Below are positions 1 to 8,788 of a stretch of DNA of 64,000 nucleotides, in pieces. Location: contig NZ_LN879502.1 of NCBI RefSeq assembly GCF_001499655.1, positions 620,001 to 684,000 of the forward strand, written 5' to 3'. Below the pieces are notes generated by a model, which was not told where the DNA came from, did not search any database, and saw nothing but the letters and a program-made list of their open reading frames with translations. The position numbers and the translations under genes were made by a program. The first letter of the stretch is position 1, and each line of letters opens with the position of its first letter. The DNA comes from Candidatus Protochlamydia naegleriophila. GTDB lineage: Bacteria > Chlamydiota > Chlamydiia > Chlamydiales > Parachlamydiaceae.

Positions 1-361
1 CAAAAAGGGCTCGCTCAGTCGTTCCATCTGCTTCTCTAAAAACCCCGTAAGCCTTCGCCGTTTCGCCTTTCGGTTCGAAGTCGGAAAGGAGTGAAAAGTG
101 CAGTTTGCGCTCCTCGGCAAAAGCTAAATGGCACCAGACGCCATCAACGGAGATGGCAACGAGATCGGCATTGAGATTTTTAAAGTCGTGAATGAGTTCA
201 TTGTAAAGGCTTAGCTGGTCGCTGCAAACAGGACTCCAATCGGCTGGATAGAAAATCAGAACCAAGGGGCGCCCTTTAAAATCAGAGAGTGAAAGGCGTT
301 GATCGGGCGTGGCTAAAAGTTGAAAAGAAGGAGCTAAGGTTCCGGCCTTAAGAGCTGTCAT
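1..361 (-). CDS. Peroxiredoxin (AhpC/TSA family), 3' end outside the window
   Basis: Thiol peroxidase that reduces hydrogen peroxide and organic peroxides in the cytoplasm. The first 120 residues are visible and the C-terminus lies beyond the window edge, so a resolving cysteine cannot be assessed. The peroxidatic motif PxxxSxxC is present as PADWSPVC, with Cys46 as the likely peroxidatic residue. I chose the ATG at 361 because GAGG lies 5 bases upstream and the protein then begins at the usual point of the fold (MTALKAGTLAPSF). The frame stays open to an ATG at 457, but that codon lies inside the hairpin at 449-486 and has no good ribosome site. Confidence 0.88.
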   Translation of the reverse strand, partial: MTALKAGTLAPSFQLLATPDQRLSLSDFKGRPLVLIFYPADWSPVCSDQLSLYNELIHDFKNLNADLVAISVDGVWCHLAFAEERKLHFSLLSDFEPKGETAKAYGVFREADGTTERALF

Positions 362-448
362 GTCAACCTCGAGTTTTCTTGAAGAGTCAAAACGTTCTTT
401 ATAGAGAGGGAAAAATAATTTTACAATGAATTGTTCGCTTAAATCCAC

Positions 449-486
449 GAGGCTCATGCAAAAATCTAGCCTTTCGCAAGAGCCTC
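449..486. terminator. Palindromic hairpin, copy A of a two-copy repeat
   Basis: GAGGCTC at 449-455 pairs with GAGCCTC at 480-486, and inner bases (ATGC / GCAA) extend the stem partly. It lies just downstream of the minus-strand HIT gene. A closely similar hairpin occurs at 39090-39125: read on the opposite strand it shares both arms and the TGCAAAA next to the arm. This suggests a dispersed palindromic element serving as a terminator. Confidence 0.5.
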
Positions 487-519
487 CTGGGTGTGAAATT
501 TATTGATTCAGGCCTCAGC

Positions 520-996
520 CTAGAACTGAATTCCCTCAGCTGGAGGCGTAAATTCCCTTCTCAACTGTTCGATGCGCTGGTCGCTAAGCGACCAAAGAGG
601 AAAAGGAAAGGTGCGAATAAACAGTTTAATTTGAAGCCACAAGAGATGAAGTTTAGAAGAGGTTGGCAGAATGTGGATTTGAAAGTGGGGAATGCCGAGT
701 CCATTTTTCTCGTATTGTAAGTTTGAACAATAACCGAATACATGCTGAAAAACGTCTTTGATGCGTAATTGTACTTCATGCAGATTTTCACATTCTTCTG
801 CTGTTAAATCAAACCGCGTGTCGCGATGCTCATTTGGAACAACGATTAGATGTCCCTTCGTTAGTGGTTTATGATCGAATAAGACCTTCCAGTAACGGGT
901 TCCAAAAAGAATTTGACGGTTCGTCACTCTTTCTCCGAGTGGGCTAGATGCACAGAAAGGGCAATTTGGCAAAAGAGGCGCATTTCCAATATTCAT
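520..996 (-). CDS. HIT (histidine triad) family protein with altered triad
   Basis: 158 residues. HIT proteins are nucleotide hydrolases or transferases acting on dinucleoside polyphosphates or AMP conjugates. The N-terminal CPFC pair, the KPLTKGHLIVVP segment and the LGIPHFQIHILP segment identify the family. The triad should read H-x-H-x-H, but here it is His104-Phe-Gln106-Ile-His108: the central histidine, the nucleophile in known HIT hydrolases, is a glutamine (codon CAA, one base from CAC). The protein may be catalytically dead or may only bind nucleotides. GGGGA precedes the start. It is followed by the hairpin at 449-486. Confidence 0.85.
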   Translation of the reverse strand: MNIGNAPLLPNCPFCASSPLGERVTNRQILFGTRYWKVLFDHKPLTKGHLIVVPNEHRDTRFDLTAEECENLHEVQLRIKDVFQHVFGYCSNLQYEKNGLGIPHFQIHILPTSSKLHLLWLQIKLFIRTFPFPLWSLSDQRIEQLRREFTPPAEGIQF

Positions 997-1119
997 GAAT
1001 TTTCCCCAATGATTAGATTTGTGAACGATTAGCTATATTAAATTGTGAATTAATAAATAAAAAGAACAACTAAGAGTCAAAATCAAAATAAAGCAGGATC
1101 CTAAATTTCTTTGGGAAAG

Positions 1120-1596
1120 CTAATCGGAGGCTTTTGAGAAAGAGTCAACTTGTCCTTTAGCAATCTTGAGGTAATCATTTAAGTCCATTTGAATCGAATG
1201 AGTAAGAGAGCCGGCATTAAAACTAATCCTTGGCTGTTGTAAGAGTGAGCGGTCGATCCATAGATCAAACGGCAAAATGGGCTTTCCGAAGGGAGGAACG
1301 GCTCCTGGTACCAACTGAGTCATGGAGGCTAATTCTTCTTTGGTGGCGAAGCGCAATGACTTAGTGTGTAAAATTTTTTTAATCCGCTTGGTATCCAACT
1401 GCAAAATAGCGCTGAGGACAAACAAATAAAACTGGTCACCAACTTTGATGACCAATGCTTTAGCACCTCTCTCTAAAGAGTCGCCACGGACCGATGCCGA
1501 TTCCTCACACGTGTGCGTGGGAGTATGTTCTAAGAGCCTATAGGGAATGTTGGCTTGTTGCAGGAGCTTTTCAATGTTATTTAAAACGAGACTCAT
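1120..1596 (-). CDS. YbaK/ProX-type aminoacyl-tRNA deacylase
   Basis: 158 residues, full length for the YbaK domain. These proteins hydrolyse mischarged tRNA in trans, typically Cys-tRNA(Pro) or Ala-tRNA(Pro). The family signatures GAKALVIK (near residue 44) and VPGAVPPFG (near residue 96) are present. The prolyl-tRNA synthetase in this window (22786-24303) is of the short class without an inserted editing domain, so a separate deacylase makes sense. The gene lies 17 bases downstream of the dehydratase gene on the same strand. Which mischarged tRNA it clears cannot be read from sequence. Confidence 0.87.
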   Translation of the reverse strand: MSLVLNNIEKLLQQANIPYRLLEHTPTHTCEESASVRGDSLERGAKALVIKVGDQFYLFVLSAILQLDTKRIKKILHTKSLRFATKEELASMTQLVPGAVPPFGKPILPFDLWIDRSLLQQPRISFNAGSLTHSIQMDLNDYLKIAKGQVDSFSKASD

Positions 1597-1612
1597 TGTA
1601 TTACCCCTATGT

Positions 1613-2575
1613 TCAGTTTTTTGAAATCAATTGATGAAAATTGGTAGAGTCGATATTGGCACCGCTAAGGAGGCAAACGGCAGGGCCTTTTAAAGCTATT
1701 TTTGAAAAGAGCAAGGCTGCCAAGGAAACAGCTCCGGAAGGCTCTGTCACAATATTCAACGCTCGATAGATAAAGGCCATGGCAAACTGGATTTGAGCGT
1801 CGCTCACCACTTCGACTAGATCGACATGTTCTTGCAGCAAAGGCCAATTTAAAACTCCAACTTGACTGGCTCTTAATCCGTCGGCAATTGTTTCGATCTC
1901 TTTCAACGCAAAGCGCTCACCTTTTTGCCTTGCTAAGCAGTAATCTTGGGCTCCTTTGGGCTCTATGCCGATGGTTTGAATGGAAGCATTCAAACTTTTA
2001 AAAGCCGTTGCGCAGCCACTCATCAAGCCTCCTCCTCCAATCGGACAAAAAAAATGGGCGATAGAGGGGAGGGCTTCGTAAATTTCCAACGCAGCCGTTC
2101 CTTGTCCTTCGATCACCTCTTTTTGATCATAGGGAGAAAGAGCTACGCAGCCCAGCTCTTGCTTCATTTCTTCGACCTTTTCTTCTCCCTCCTCATGGGT
2201 TTTCCCAAACAGAATGAGCTCCGGGTGAAACTGTTTCGTTCTTTCTTGCTTGATGAGCGGGGCATCTAGTGGCATGACAATTTTGGCATGCATGGAAAGT
2301 TTTTGCGCGGCATAGGCAACCGCTTGGGCAAAATTGCCGCTTGAGCGCGTCACAATCCCTTTTTGTCTTTCTTCTTGCTTGAGACTCAAGAGGGCATTAA
2401 AAGCGCCACGGACTTTAAATGTATGGGTCGGCTGATGGTGTTCGCATTTGAGATAGATGGGATGAGGCGTGTCTAAATGCTCTTCCAAGGCTTGAAAACG
2501 GATTAAGGGTGTGTGGGCAAGGTAAGGGGTAATTCGCTTGTGAGCTTGTTGAATGGAGGCTAGATTGACTGTCAT
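1613..2575 (-). CDS. Threonine/serine dehydratase (fold-type II PLP enzyme)
   Basis: 320 residues, matching the short catabolic threonine dehydratase / serine racemase group without the C-terminal ACT domains of IlvA. The PLP lysine is Lys54 in HTFKVRGAFN, the substrate loop is SSGN at 79-81, and the glycine-rich phosphate cup PIGGGGLMSG lies near 178. The expected reaction is deamination of Thr or Ser to a 2-oxoacid and ammonia; serine racemization is possible. AAGGAG sits 5 bases before the ATG. It lies between yebK-type deacylase and the TrmB regulator on one strand, facing away from the transsulfuration operon. Confidence 0.88.
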   Translation of the reverse strand: MTVNLASIQQAHKRITPYLAHTPLIRFQALEEHLDTPHPIYLKCEHHQPTHTFKVRGAFNALLSLKQEERQKGIVTRSSGNFAQAVAYAAQKLSMHAKIVMPLDAPLIKQERTKQFHPELILFGKTHEEGEEKVEEMKQELGCVALSPYDQKEVIEGQGTAALEIYEALPSIAHFFCPIGGGGLMSGCATAFKSLNASIQTIGIEPKGAQDYCLARQKGERFALKEIETIADGLRASQVGVLNWPLLQEHVDLVEVVSDAQIQFAMAFIYRALNIVTEPSGAVSLAALLFSKIALKGPAVCLLSGANIDSTNFHQLISKN

Positions 2576-2600
2576 AAGGACTCCTTATTGATTTGTAAAG

Positions 2601-3452
2601 CTATACTGATGTGACTTGTGGGGTAATACGGCCTGGTAAATAGGGATGGAGCGGTAAAGAGGGATCGACTCCAGCCATGGCGATGCAAGAGCTTAGGTCT
2701 TTGAGCTCCTCTTTGAGTCTTGCCTGCTGCCTGGATGATAAAAGCGGCCACATGCGCATGATAAATAATTCATGGGAAACGTAGAGGCCAACCATGCTTG
2801 AGAGGTAGCGATTCCAAGCCCAAATTCCTGTGCTTCCTTGAGGTTTAACGACGGCTATTAACCCATGGGGAAATCCTGACAGCATGAGCAGCCGTCCACC
2901 CTGTGCCTGTTCAATTTGATCACTAGATGCATGCTCCATCGCATCAGGGAAGGATTCTGGCGCTTTTCCAAAGCATATGGCTTCGATGTGGCAGTCTTGC
3001 CTATGCCTCTCATGAAGCAAAGGAGCTAAACTTTCGAGCTCTTGCGGAAATGCCGCAATAAAGAGGGATGGAACAGGAATGGATAGAATAAAGCGGCATT
3101 TCTCGAGGACTTGATCGATATCGATCAAAGAAAGAACCTGTGCCTCTTCTCCCTTTTGATGCAGCTGCTCCAGTGCTAGCTGGGCTTGCTCACCCGCTTT
3201 TTTGATGGTACACTGTTGTTGTTGGACAAAGACATTTAAAGGGACGGGAACATACTTCTCGTCCGATGTGCTCCTTAAAACCCCCTTGTCTACTAAACGG
3301 CTCAAATACGCATAAATATTTCCCCTTGCAATACTTGTTTTTTTTGCCACTTCATACCCATTTAAGGCTCCATGGCAAAGAAACGCCTCGTATATGCGAG
3401 CCTCGTTCTCCGTTAAACCAAGTGTCTGTAACTGAATCAATAACTCGTTCAT
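2601..3452 (-). CDS. TrmB-family transcriptional regulator
   Basis: 283 residues. Residues 1-75 form a winged helix-turn-helix typical of TrmB-like regulators (LTENEARIYEAFL, then GNIYAYLSRLVDKGVL), followed by a linker helix rich in Gln and Lys and an effector-binding region. TrmB proteins are common in archaea and rarer in bacteria. It is divergent from the cystathionine beta-synthase operon and upstream of the dehydratase gene, so regulation of sulfur or serine/threonine metabolism is an inference from position. An imperfect palindrome at 3472-3495 lies directly before its start. Confidence 0.82.
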   Translation of the reverse strand: MNELLIQLQTLGLTENEARIYEAFLCHGALNGYEVAKKTSIARGNIYAYLSRLVDKGVLRSTSDEKYVPVPLNVFVQQQQCTIKKAGEQAQLALEQLHQKGEEAQVLSLIDIDQVLEKCRFILSIPVPSLFIAAFPQELESLAPLLHERHRQDCHIEAICFGKAPESFPDAMEHASSDQIEQAQGGRLLMLSGFPHGLIAVVKPQGSTGIWAWNRYLSSMVGLYVSHELFIMRMWPLLSSRQQARLKEELKDLSSCIAMAGVDPSLPLHPYLPGRITPQVTSV

Positions 3453-3471
3453 AACCCTCTCTTTGAATCGA

Positions 3472-3495
3472 TAGTATATCTAATTTGATAGACTA
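3472..3495. promoter_or_regulatory. Operator-like palindrome before the TrmB-type gene
   Basis: TAGTATATC at 3472-3480 and GATAGACTA at 3487-3495 form an inverted repeat matching at 8 of 9 positions around a 6-base spacer. It ends 20 bases from the regulator start and overlaps a TATACT that could be its -10 box. Autoregulation, and possibly control of the divergent operon, is inferred. Confidence 0.4.
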
Positions 3496-3649
3496 ATGGA
3501 AGCGGCAGATTTTTTTAAAGATTAAAAAGCGAAGAAAGGTTGGGAGGGGTTGAGGCTTTTGAAGGTTTAGGTGGATAAATTTTACCATCGATAATGGCCA
3601 ATCGTGTATCTCTTACTTAAAGATTGGATGTGATGGAGGAGGTTTAACG

Positions 3650-4618
3650 ATGGCATTGAATGATATTTTGGCAGCGATTGGCAAGACTCCGTCGGTGCGG
3701 TTGCATCGGGTGGGAAGGGAGCTGGATTGCGAGCTATATGGAAAATGCGAATTCTTAAATCCTGGTGGATCGATTAAGGACCGCATTGCTTATCAGATGA
3801 TTGAGGCGGCAGAAAAGTCTGGCCGGATTAAGCCCGGTGATACCCTTATTGAGGCGAGTTCTGGCAATACGGGTATTGGCTTTGCCATGGTCGGGGCAGT
3901 GAAAGGATATCGTATCATTATTACCATGCCGGCCAAGATGAGCCGTGAGAAAGAGGTGATCATTGAGGCGCTTGGTGCCAAGATTTATCGAACACCGACT
4001 GAAGCTGCTTGGGATGCTCCTGACAGCCATATTTCGCTTGCCAAGAGGCTGGAAAAGGAATTGCCAAATGCACATTTTCTCGACCAATACAGCAATCCAA
4101 ACAATCCGGCAGCTCACTTTGAAGCTACGGCTGAAGAGATTATTAACGATATGGGAGAGCAGCTTGCGATGGTTGTGATCGGTGTCGGGACTGGAGGAAC
4201 GGTAACGGGAGTTGCCAAAAAAATCAAAGCCAAAATGCCGCATGTGAAAATTGTGGGGATAGATCCGTATGGCTCGATTTTAGGCGGGGGAACCGAGGTG
4301 CATTCTTATCAGGTGGAGGGAATAGGCTACGACTTTATACCTAAGGTTTTGGATAACAGCTTAGTCGATGAGTATGTCAAAGTCGGTGATGAAGATTCGT
4401 TCCTGATGGCGAGAAGGCTCATTCAAGAAGAAGGATTGCTTGTGGGCGGCTCGTCCGGATCGGCTGTTTGGGGAGCCTTGCAAGTCGCCAAAAAGTTGGG
4501 AGCTGGGCAAAAGTGTTTAGTGATTTTACCCGATGGGATCCGCAATTATCTCTCCAAATTTGTAGATAACAAGTGGATGCAAGATCATGGATTCATGAAT
4601 AAAGGAACAGAAGCATGA
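3650..4618 (+). CDS. Cystathionine beta-synthase, catalytic core only
   Basis: 322 residues, PLP fold-type II. It should condense serine with homocysteine to cystathionine, the first step of reverse transsulfuration. Lys43 in NPGGSIKDR is the PLP lysine, SSGNTG spans 70-75, and the glycine-rich loop GVGTGGTVTG lies near 183. The C-terminal stretch NYLSKFVDNKWM resembles true cystathionine beta-synthases more than CysK, and the gamma-lyase gene follows with a 4-base overlap. The regulatory CBS domains of animal enzymes are absent. Cysteine synthase is the alternative. A strong GGAGGAGG-type site precedes the ATG. Confidence 0.87.
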   Translation: MALNDILAAIGKTPSVRLHRVGRELDCELYGKCEFLNPGGSIKDRIAYQMIEAAEKSGRIKPGDTLIEASSGNTGIGFAMVGAVKGYRIIITMPAKMSREKEVIIEALGAKIYRTPTEAAWDAPDSHISLAKRLEKELPNAHFLDQYSNPNNPAAHFEATAEEIINDMGEQLAMVVIGVGTGGTVTGVAKKIKAKMPHVKIVGIDPYGSILGGGTEVHSYQVEGIGYDFIPKVLDNSLVDEYVKVGDEDSFLMARRLIQEEGLLVGGSSGSAVWGALQVAKKLGAGQKCLVILPDGIRNYLSKFVDNKWMQDHGFMNKGTEA

Positions 4619-5778
4619 AAAAAGAGACTGGCCAATACGACATTGCTACGCGCGCTATTCATGCGGGCCAGGAGCCCGATCCAACGACTGGCGCGATCAT
4701 GACTCCGATTTATGCGACATCTACTTATGTGCAAGAAAGTCCGGGCAAGCACAAAGGGTATGAATATTCGCGAACGGGAAATCCTACGAGAGCGGCTTAT
4801 GAGCGGTGTGTAGCTGATTTGGAAGGAGGAGCATGCGGCTTGGCCTTTGCGTCGGGTCTGGCTGCCATAGCAACCGTTTTGGAGGTCTTGCAGCCAGGTG
4901 ATCACGTCATTGTCTGCGACGATGTCTATGGAGGAACGTACCGCTTATTTGAAAAGGTGCGCAAGCGTTCTGCCGGTCTGCAGACAACTTTTGTAGACCT
5001 ATCTTTGCCAGATTTAGTTGAGGCTGCAATTCAACCCAATACCCGTATGATTTGGGTGGAAACGCCGACTAATCCGATGCTTAAATTAATTAATCTTCAG
5101 CAAATTGCGGTGCTTGCTCGCAAGCACAAGCTGATTGCAGTAGCCGATAATACCTTTGCCACTCCCATGATCCATCAGCCGCTTGCTTATGGCTTTCATA
5201 TTGTTGTGCATTCCGCGACCAAGTACCTAGGCGGGCACTCTGACATCATCGGAGGCATTGTTGTCGTAGGAGAGGATGCAGCGCTTGTCGAACAGCTGAA
5301 ATTTCTTCAGAATGCAGTAGGCGCCATTGCCAGTCCGTTCGATAGCTTTTTGGCTTTGCGAGGCATTAAGACGCTAGCCTTGCGCATGGAAAGGCACTGC
5401 TCGCAAGCCATGGAATTGGCTGGCTGGCTTGAAAAGCACCCCAAAGTGGAGAAAGTGATGTATCCTGGCTTGCTTTCTCATCCCCAATATCAGCTGGCTA
5501 AAGAACAAATGCACTACTATGGCGGCATGATCTCTGTCCAGCTCAAATGCGATTTGGCAGAGACACTCCACGTGTTAGAGCGTTGCCAGTTATTTGCCTT
5601 GGCCGAAAGCTTAGGAGGGGTCGAAAGCTTGATTGAGCATCCGGCTTTGATGACACATGCGAGTATCCCTCGCGAGCAGCGAGAGCGTTTGGGTATTAAG
5701 GATGGATTGATCCGCCTGTCAGTTGGCGTTGAAGCAGTCGCTGATTTGCGCAGTGATTTAGACCAAGCTTTAAAGTAG
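4615..5778 (+). CDS. Cystathionine gamma-lyase (Cys/Met metabolism PLP enzyme)
   Basis: 387 residues, full length. The family cleaves cystathionine to cysteine, 2-oxobutanoate and ammonia (gamma-lyase) or makes cystathionine (gamma-synthase). The PLP lysine is Lys203 in HSATKYLGGHSD, and YSRTGNPTR near 51 is the conserved tyrosine/arginine loop. Coupling to cystathionine beta-synthase by an ATGA overlap favours gamma-lyase, completing homocysteine-to-cysteine conversion. It stops with TAG and its end faces the ABC transporter gene with only 3 bases between; I see no terminator. Confidence 0.9.
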   Translation: MKKETGQYDIATRAIHAGQEPDPTTGAIMTPIYATSTYVQESPGKHKGYEYSRTGNPTRAAYERCVADLEGGACGLAFASGLAAIATVLEVLQPGDHVIVCDDVYGGTYRLFEKVRKRSAGLQTTFVDLSLPDLVEAAIQPNTRMIWVETPTNPMLKLINLQQIAVLARKHKLIAVADNTFATPMIHQPLAYGFHIVVHSATKYLGGHSDIIGGIVVVGEDAALVEQLKFLQNAVGAIASPFDSFLALRGIKTLALRMERHCSQAMELAGWLEKHPKVEKVMYPGLLSHPQYQLAKEQMHYYGGMISVQLKCDLAETLHVLERCQLFALAESLGGVESLIEHPALMTHASIPREQRERLGIKDGLIRLSVGVEAVADLRSDLDQALK

Positions 5779-5781
5779 TTT

Positions 5782-7608
5782 TTATACGAGGGAAGGATCG
5801 ATCTCTGGTTCTTCCTCTTCTTCAGTTAGATCATCATCCTCCAGTAAGAATCCTCCGGCTTGCATCTCCCACATATGGGCATAATGATGATTGGATTGAA
5901 TGAGCTCTTCGTGGGTGCCGTCTTCAACGATTCTTCCGTCCTTAAAGACGAGAATGCGATCCATTCCGGAAAGCGTAGAGAGACGGTGGGCGATGACCAG
6001 CGTGGTGTGGCCTTTCATCAAGATATCCAACCCCTCTTGAATGTCTTTTTCCGTGACTGAATCGAGAGCTGAGGTGGCTTCGTCCAAGATCAGGATAGGA
6101 GCATCCTTTAAAATGGCCCGTGCGATGGCAATACGCTGCCTCTGACCGCCGGAGAGTTTCGTGCCTCTTTCTCCGACAAGCGATTGATATTTTTCAGGCA
6201 TTTTTTGAATAAATTCATGGCAATGAGCTTGGATCGAAGCTTCGATGACCTCTGCATCCGTAGCGTCTGGACGTCCATAGCGAATATTATCCATCAGCGA
6301 GCGGTGGAAAAGAGTGGGCTCTTGCGGGATGATAGAAATTTGCTCGCGCAGGGAATCTTGCGTGACTTTGGCTATGTTTTGCTCATCGATTAAGATGCGG
6401 CCGCTCTCAATGTCGTAATTGCGCAAAATGAGATTGATAAAAGTTGTTTTACCCGATCCTGAAAAACCGACTAATCCGACTTTTTGACCTGCATGCAAGG
6501 TAATATTTTTATTTTGAAATAGCTTCTGATTCTTCTGGTAGCGGAAGGTTACATTGTCAAAAATGATTTCCCCGTTAGTGACCTTAAGAGGCTTGGCATC
6601 GGGCGCGTCGACGATGTCATGAGGATCTTGAATGACTGTAAGAGCCTGTTTGCAAATACCGATCTCCTTAAAAATTTGCGGCAGCTCTAGCCCTGCCAGC
6701 CAGGCCATCATGGTAATATTCCAAGTGGTATTGAAAATGAAGACAACTTCACCTGCCGTCAATTCTCCTTTTTGCCAGCTGTAGAGCATATACCAGTTGA
6801 GCGCGATACAAGCTCCAAGAAAGCACGCAATGCCAAGAGCTATTTTCATCTTTTCCATATAGAAAAGAGATTGCCAGTGTTTTTGCAATTCATCTTTTTG
6901 GAAGAAAGAGAGATAACGGGACTCAAATTTGCTTCTAGCAAAGAGCCGCATGTTGGCGTTGTTGGATAGACTGTCGACAATTTTACCCGATAAAATGCTG
7001 CGCGATTCCGCATGAACATTTGAATAGTGATCGCATTGTTTGGAAAAAGCCATGCAAATGCTGAGGTGAATAGCTACCCATGCCATGAGAATGAGTGCAA
7101 AAAAGGGATTAATTTGGGCAAATAAAACGGTCGAAATAATGAGGGCTAAAGCGACCGGTAAAAATAGCTGCATGACTTGTAGAAGTAGCCGAGTCATGCT
7201 AAGAGGCATATCGGCAATTTTATTGGCAATAGAGCCTGCCATATGATTGCTGAAATAGTAATGCGAGTGCTGCAATACATAATTAAACATGCTCATGCGC
7301 ACATCGGCCTCTATTTTGGGAACGATATAAGCCGTTAAAAAGCCAGCCAGCCGGAAAGAAATTTCCACCGTTAGCCATAAGCTAATCCCCATAATGATGG
7401 GCTTTGCTAAAGCCTGCCAAACGTCTCCTGGAGGCCCAGTAAAGTTTGTGATAGTGTCAATCAGCGTCATGATGACATACGGCCACAAGGTATGATCGAT
7501 AGACCAGGCAAAACTGAATAGTTGAATGAATAAGAGCCACTTCCATTGCTTCTTTAAAAAGAACCAAAAAAAAGCAAACAAGGTTTTGGGGAGAGTTGTA
7601 GGATGCAT
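5782..7608 (-). CDS. ABC transporter, fused permease and ATPase (exporter type)
   Basis: 608 residues in the usual MsbA/MdlB half-transporter arrangement: about six membrane segments in residues 20-330, then an ATPase domain. Walker A reads GFSGSGKTT near 382, the signature LSGGQRQR near 484 and Walker B ILILDEATSALD near 510, with the switch histidine in VIAHRLST. It should act as a dimer in the inner membrane. The acidic tail (LTEEEEEPEIDPSL) is unusual. Substrate is unknown: no neighbour suggests one, and lipid or drug export are both possible. Confidence 0.9.
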   Translation of the reverse strand: MHPTTLPKTLFAFFWFFLKKQWKWLLFIQLFSFAWSIDHTLWPYVIMTLIDTITNFTGPPGDVWQALAKPIIMGISLWLTVEISFRLAGFLTAYIVPKIEADVRMSMFNYVLQHSHYYFSNHMAGSIANKIADMPLSMTRLLLQVMQLFLPVALALIISTVLFAQINPFFALILMAWVAIHLSICMAFSKQCDHYSNVHAESRSILSGKIVDSLSNNANMRLFARSKFESRYLSFFQKDELQKHWQSLFYMEKMKIALGIACFLGACIALNWYMLYSWQKGELTAGEVVFIFNTTWNITMMAWLAGLELPQIFKEIGICKQALTVIQDPHDIVDAPDAKPLKVTNGEIIFDNVTFRYQKNQKLFQNKNITLHAGQKVGLVGFSGSGKTTFINLILRNYDIESGRILIDEQNIAKVTQDSLREQISIIPQEPTLFHRSLMDNIRYGRPDATDAEVIEASIQAHCHEFIQKMPEKYQSLVGERGTKLSGGQRQRIAIARAILKDAPILILDEATSALDSVTEKDIQEGLDILMKGHTTLVIAHRLSTLSGMDRILVFKDGRIVEDGTHEELIQSNHHYAHMWEMQAGGFLLEDDDLTEEEEEPEIDPSLV

Positions 7609-7960
7609 AGTAGGTATCTCGTTCCTCTACAATACAAGACATAAACTAATCCGCACCCAGGTTTGATCTAAAACTTGGCTGAAGATGGCGCCATGTCTCT
7701 TCAATGAAGACTCACTTTCACGAACTAATGTTTTGTATTCGATATAAACTAAAAAGCGTTTTATACCAAAACCAAAAACACCTGATTGAGGCTAAAGATG
7801 CCTTTCTCAAGGCTTGAAATCGAAAGCAGTGATGAATTGAATTTGTTTTTAATGAACTGAAAATTAATTATTTATGTTGCTTTTGAGAAAGAGGGATTCG
7901 GATACACAAAGCCGGGTATCCGACATGTACATTTCAATTTTGCTGCGTGGCCGGAGTGCT
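7609..7960. other. Gap without a recognised gene
   Basis: About 350 bases between the ABC transporter start and the hydrolase end, both on the minus strand. It must hold the ABC transporter promoter. I see no conserved gene, RNA or strong hairpin. Confidence 0.4.
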
Positions 7961-8650
7961 TTAGCGCCTTGAGTGAGCTTGTTCTAAACGGTCTAGTTTG
8001 GTTTCTTTTCCATTTGTTTGTACTGTTTGCGCCTTCTCGTAGCTTTCTATTAAAGCGCGATAAGGGGGGACAAGATGATCAACCATGATTGCGGAAAAGT
8101 CCATGGCATCTGGGCGGTTCCATGTATTCATCAGCTCTGCGAGGACAGCGAACGTATCGATAGGAATGGCTCCTGCTTGGACAACGCGGGCTAAAGTAAT
8201 ATCTGTTGCCATCTTGCTCCAGTTTCCTGATGCGTCAACAATGGTAAAGACTTTGTACCCTTTAGTGAGTGCGCTAAGGGCAGGAAATGCCATGCAAACA
8301 CTTGTGAGTGTGCCAGCAATCAGAAGAGTTTTGCGCTTTGTATCTTCTATAGCCTTGACCCATGCAGGATTATCCCACGCATTGATTTGGCCAGTGCGAG
8401 GAATGTAGACGGCATCGGGATTATGCTGATGAATTTCAGGAATGAGAGGGCCATTGGGGCCATCTGGTACAGATGCCGTTGTGAAGGTCGGCATATCTGC
8501 AAGATAAGCCATTTTAGCTAGGGCTGTGACATGTGAGCGAAGAACAGGCAATTCAATATCTCTGACTAGTTGGAATAGACCGCTTTGGTGGTCGATCAGA
8601 AGCATAACAGCGTCTTTTGCGTCGATCATCCAATTATTGGTTTGAGTCAT
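7961..8650 (-). CDS. Isochorismatase-like hydrolase of the YcaC type
   Basis: 229 residues, cysteine hydrolase of the isochorismatase superfamily. The N-terminal [17 protein letters not shown] supplies the catalytic Asp and is characteristic of YcaC-like proteins. [21 protein letters not shown] and the nucleophile region [13 protein letters not shown] follow in the same order as in YcaC. The natural substrate of that group is not established. An ACAAGGAGGAGCC ribosome site precedes the ATG. The last 20 residues are charged and probably variable. Confidence 0.85.
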   Translation of the reverse strand: MTQTNNWMIDAKDAVMLLIDHQSGLFQLVRDIELPVLRSHVTALAKMAYLADMPTFTTASVPDGPNGPLIPEIHQHNPDAVYIPRTGQINAWDNPAWVKAIEDTKRKTLLIAGTLTSVCMAFPALSALTKGYKVFTIVDASGNWSKMATDITLARVVQAGAIPIDTFAVLAELMNTWNRPDAMDFSAIMVDHLVPPYRALIESYEKAQTVQTNGKETKLDRLEQAHSRR

Positions 8651-8788
8651 GGCTCCTCCTTGTAGTTACTTGGCTACCATCCGTAACAAATTACCTTTAA
8701 TTTATCTATATATTATTTTAAAATTTCAGGTTTTGCAGAAATAAAAACAGTATGATGAACGTTAGCGCGCGATGCGCATGCACATTGC

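Noticed and set aside
361-457. Extended N-terminus for the peroxiredoxin from ATG 457
   Set aside because: The codon lies in a terminator-like hairpin with a repeated counterpart, and the start at 361 has a better ribosome site and gives the usual fold start.
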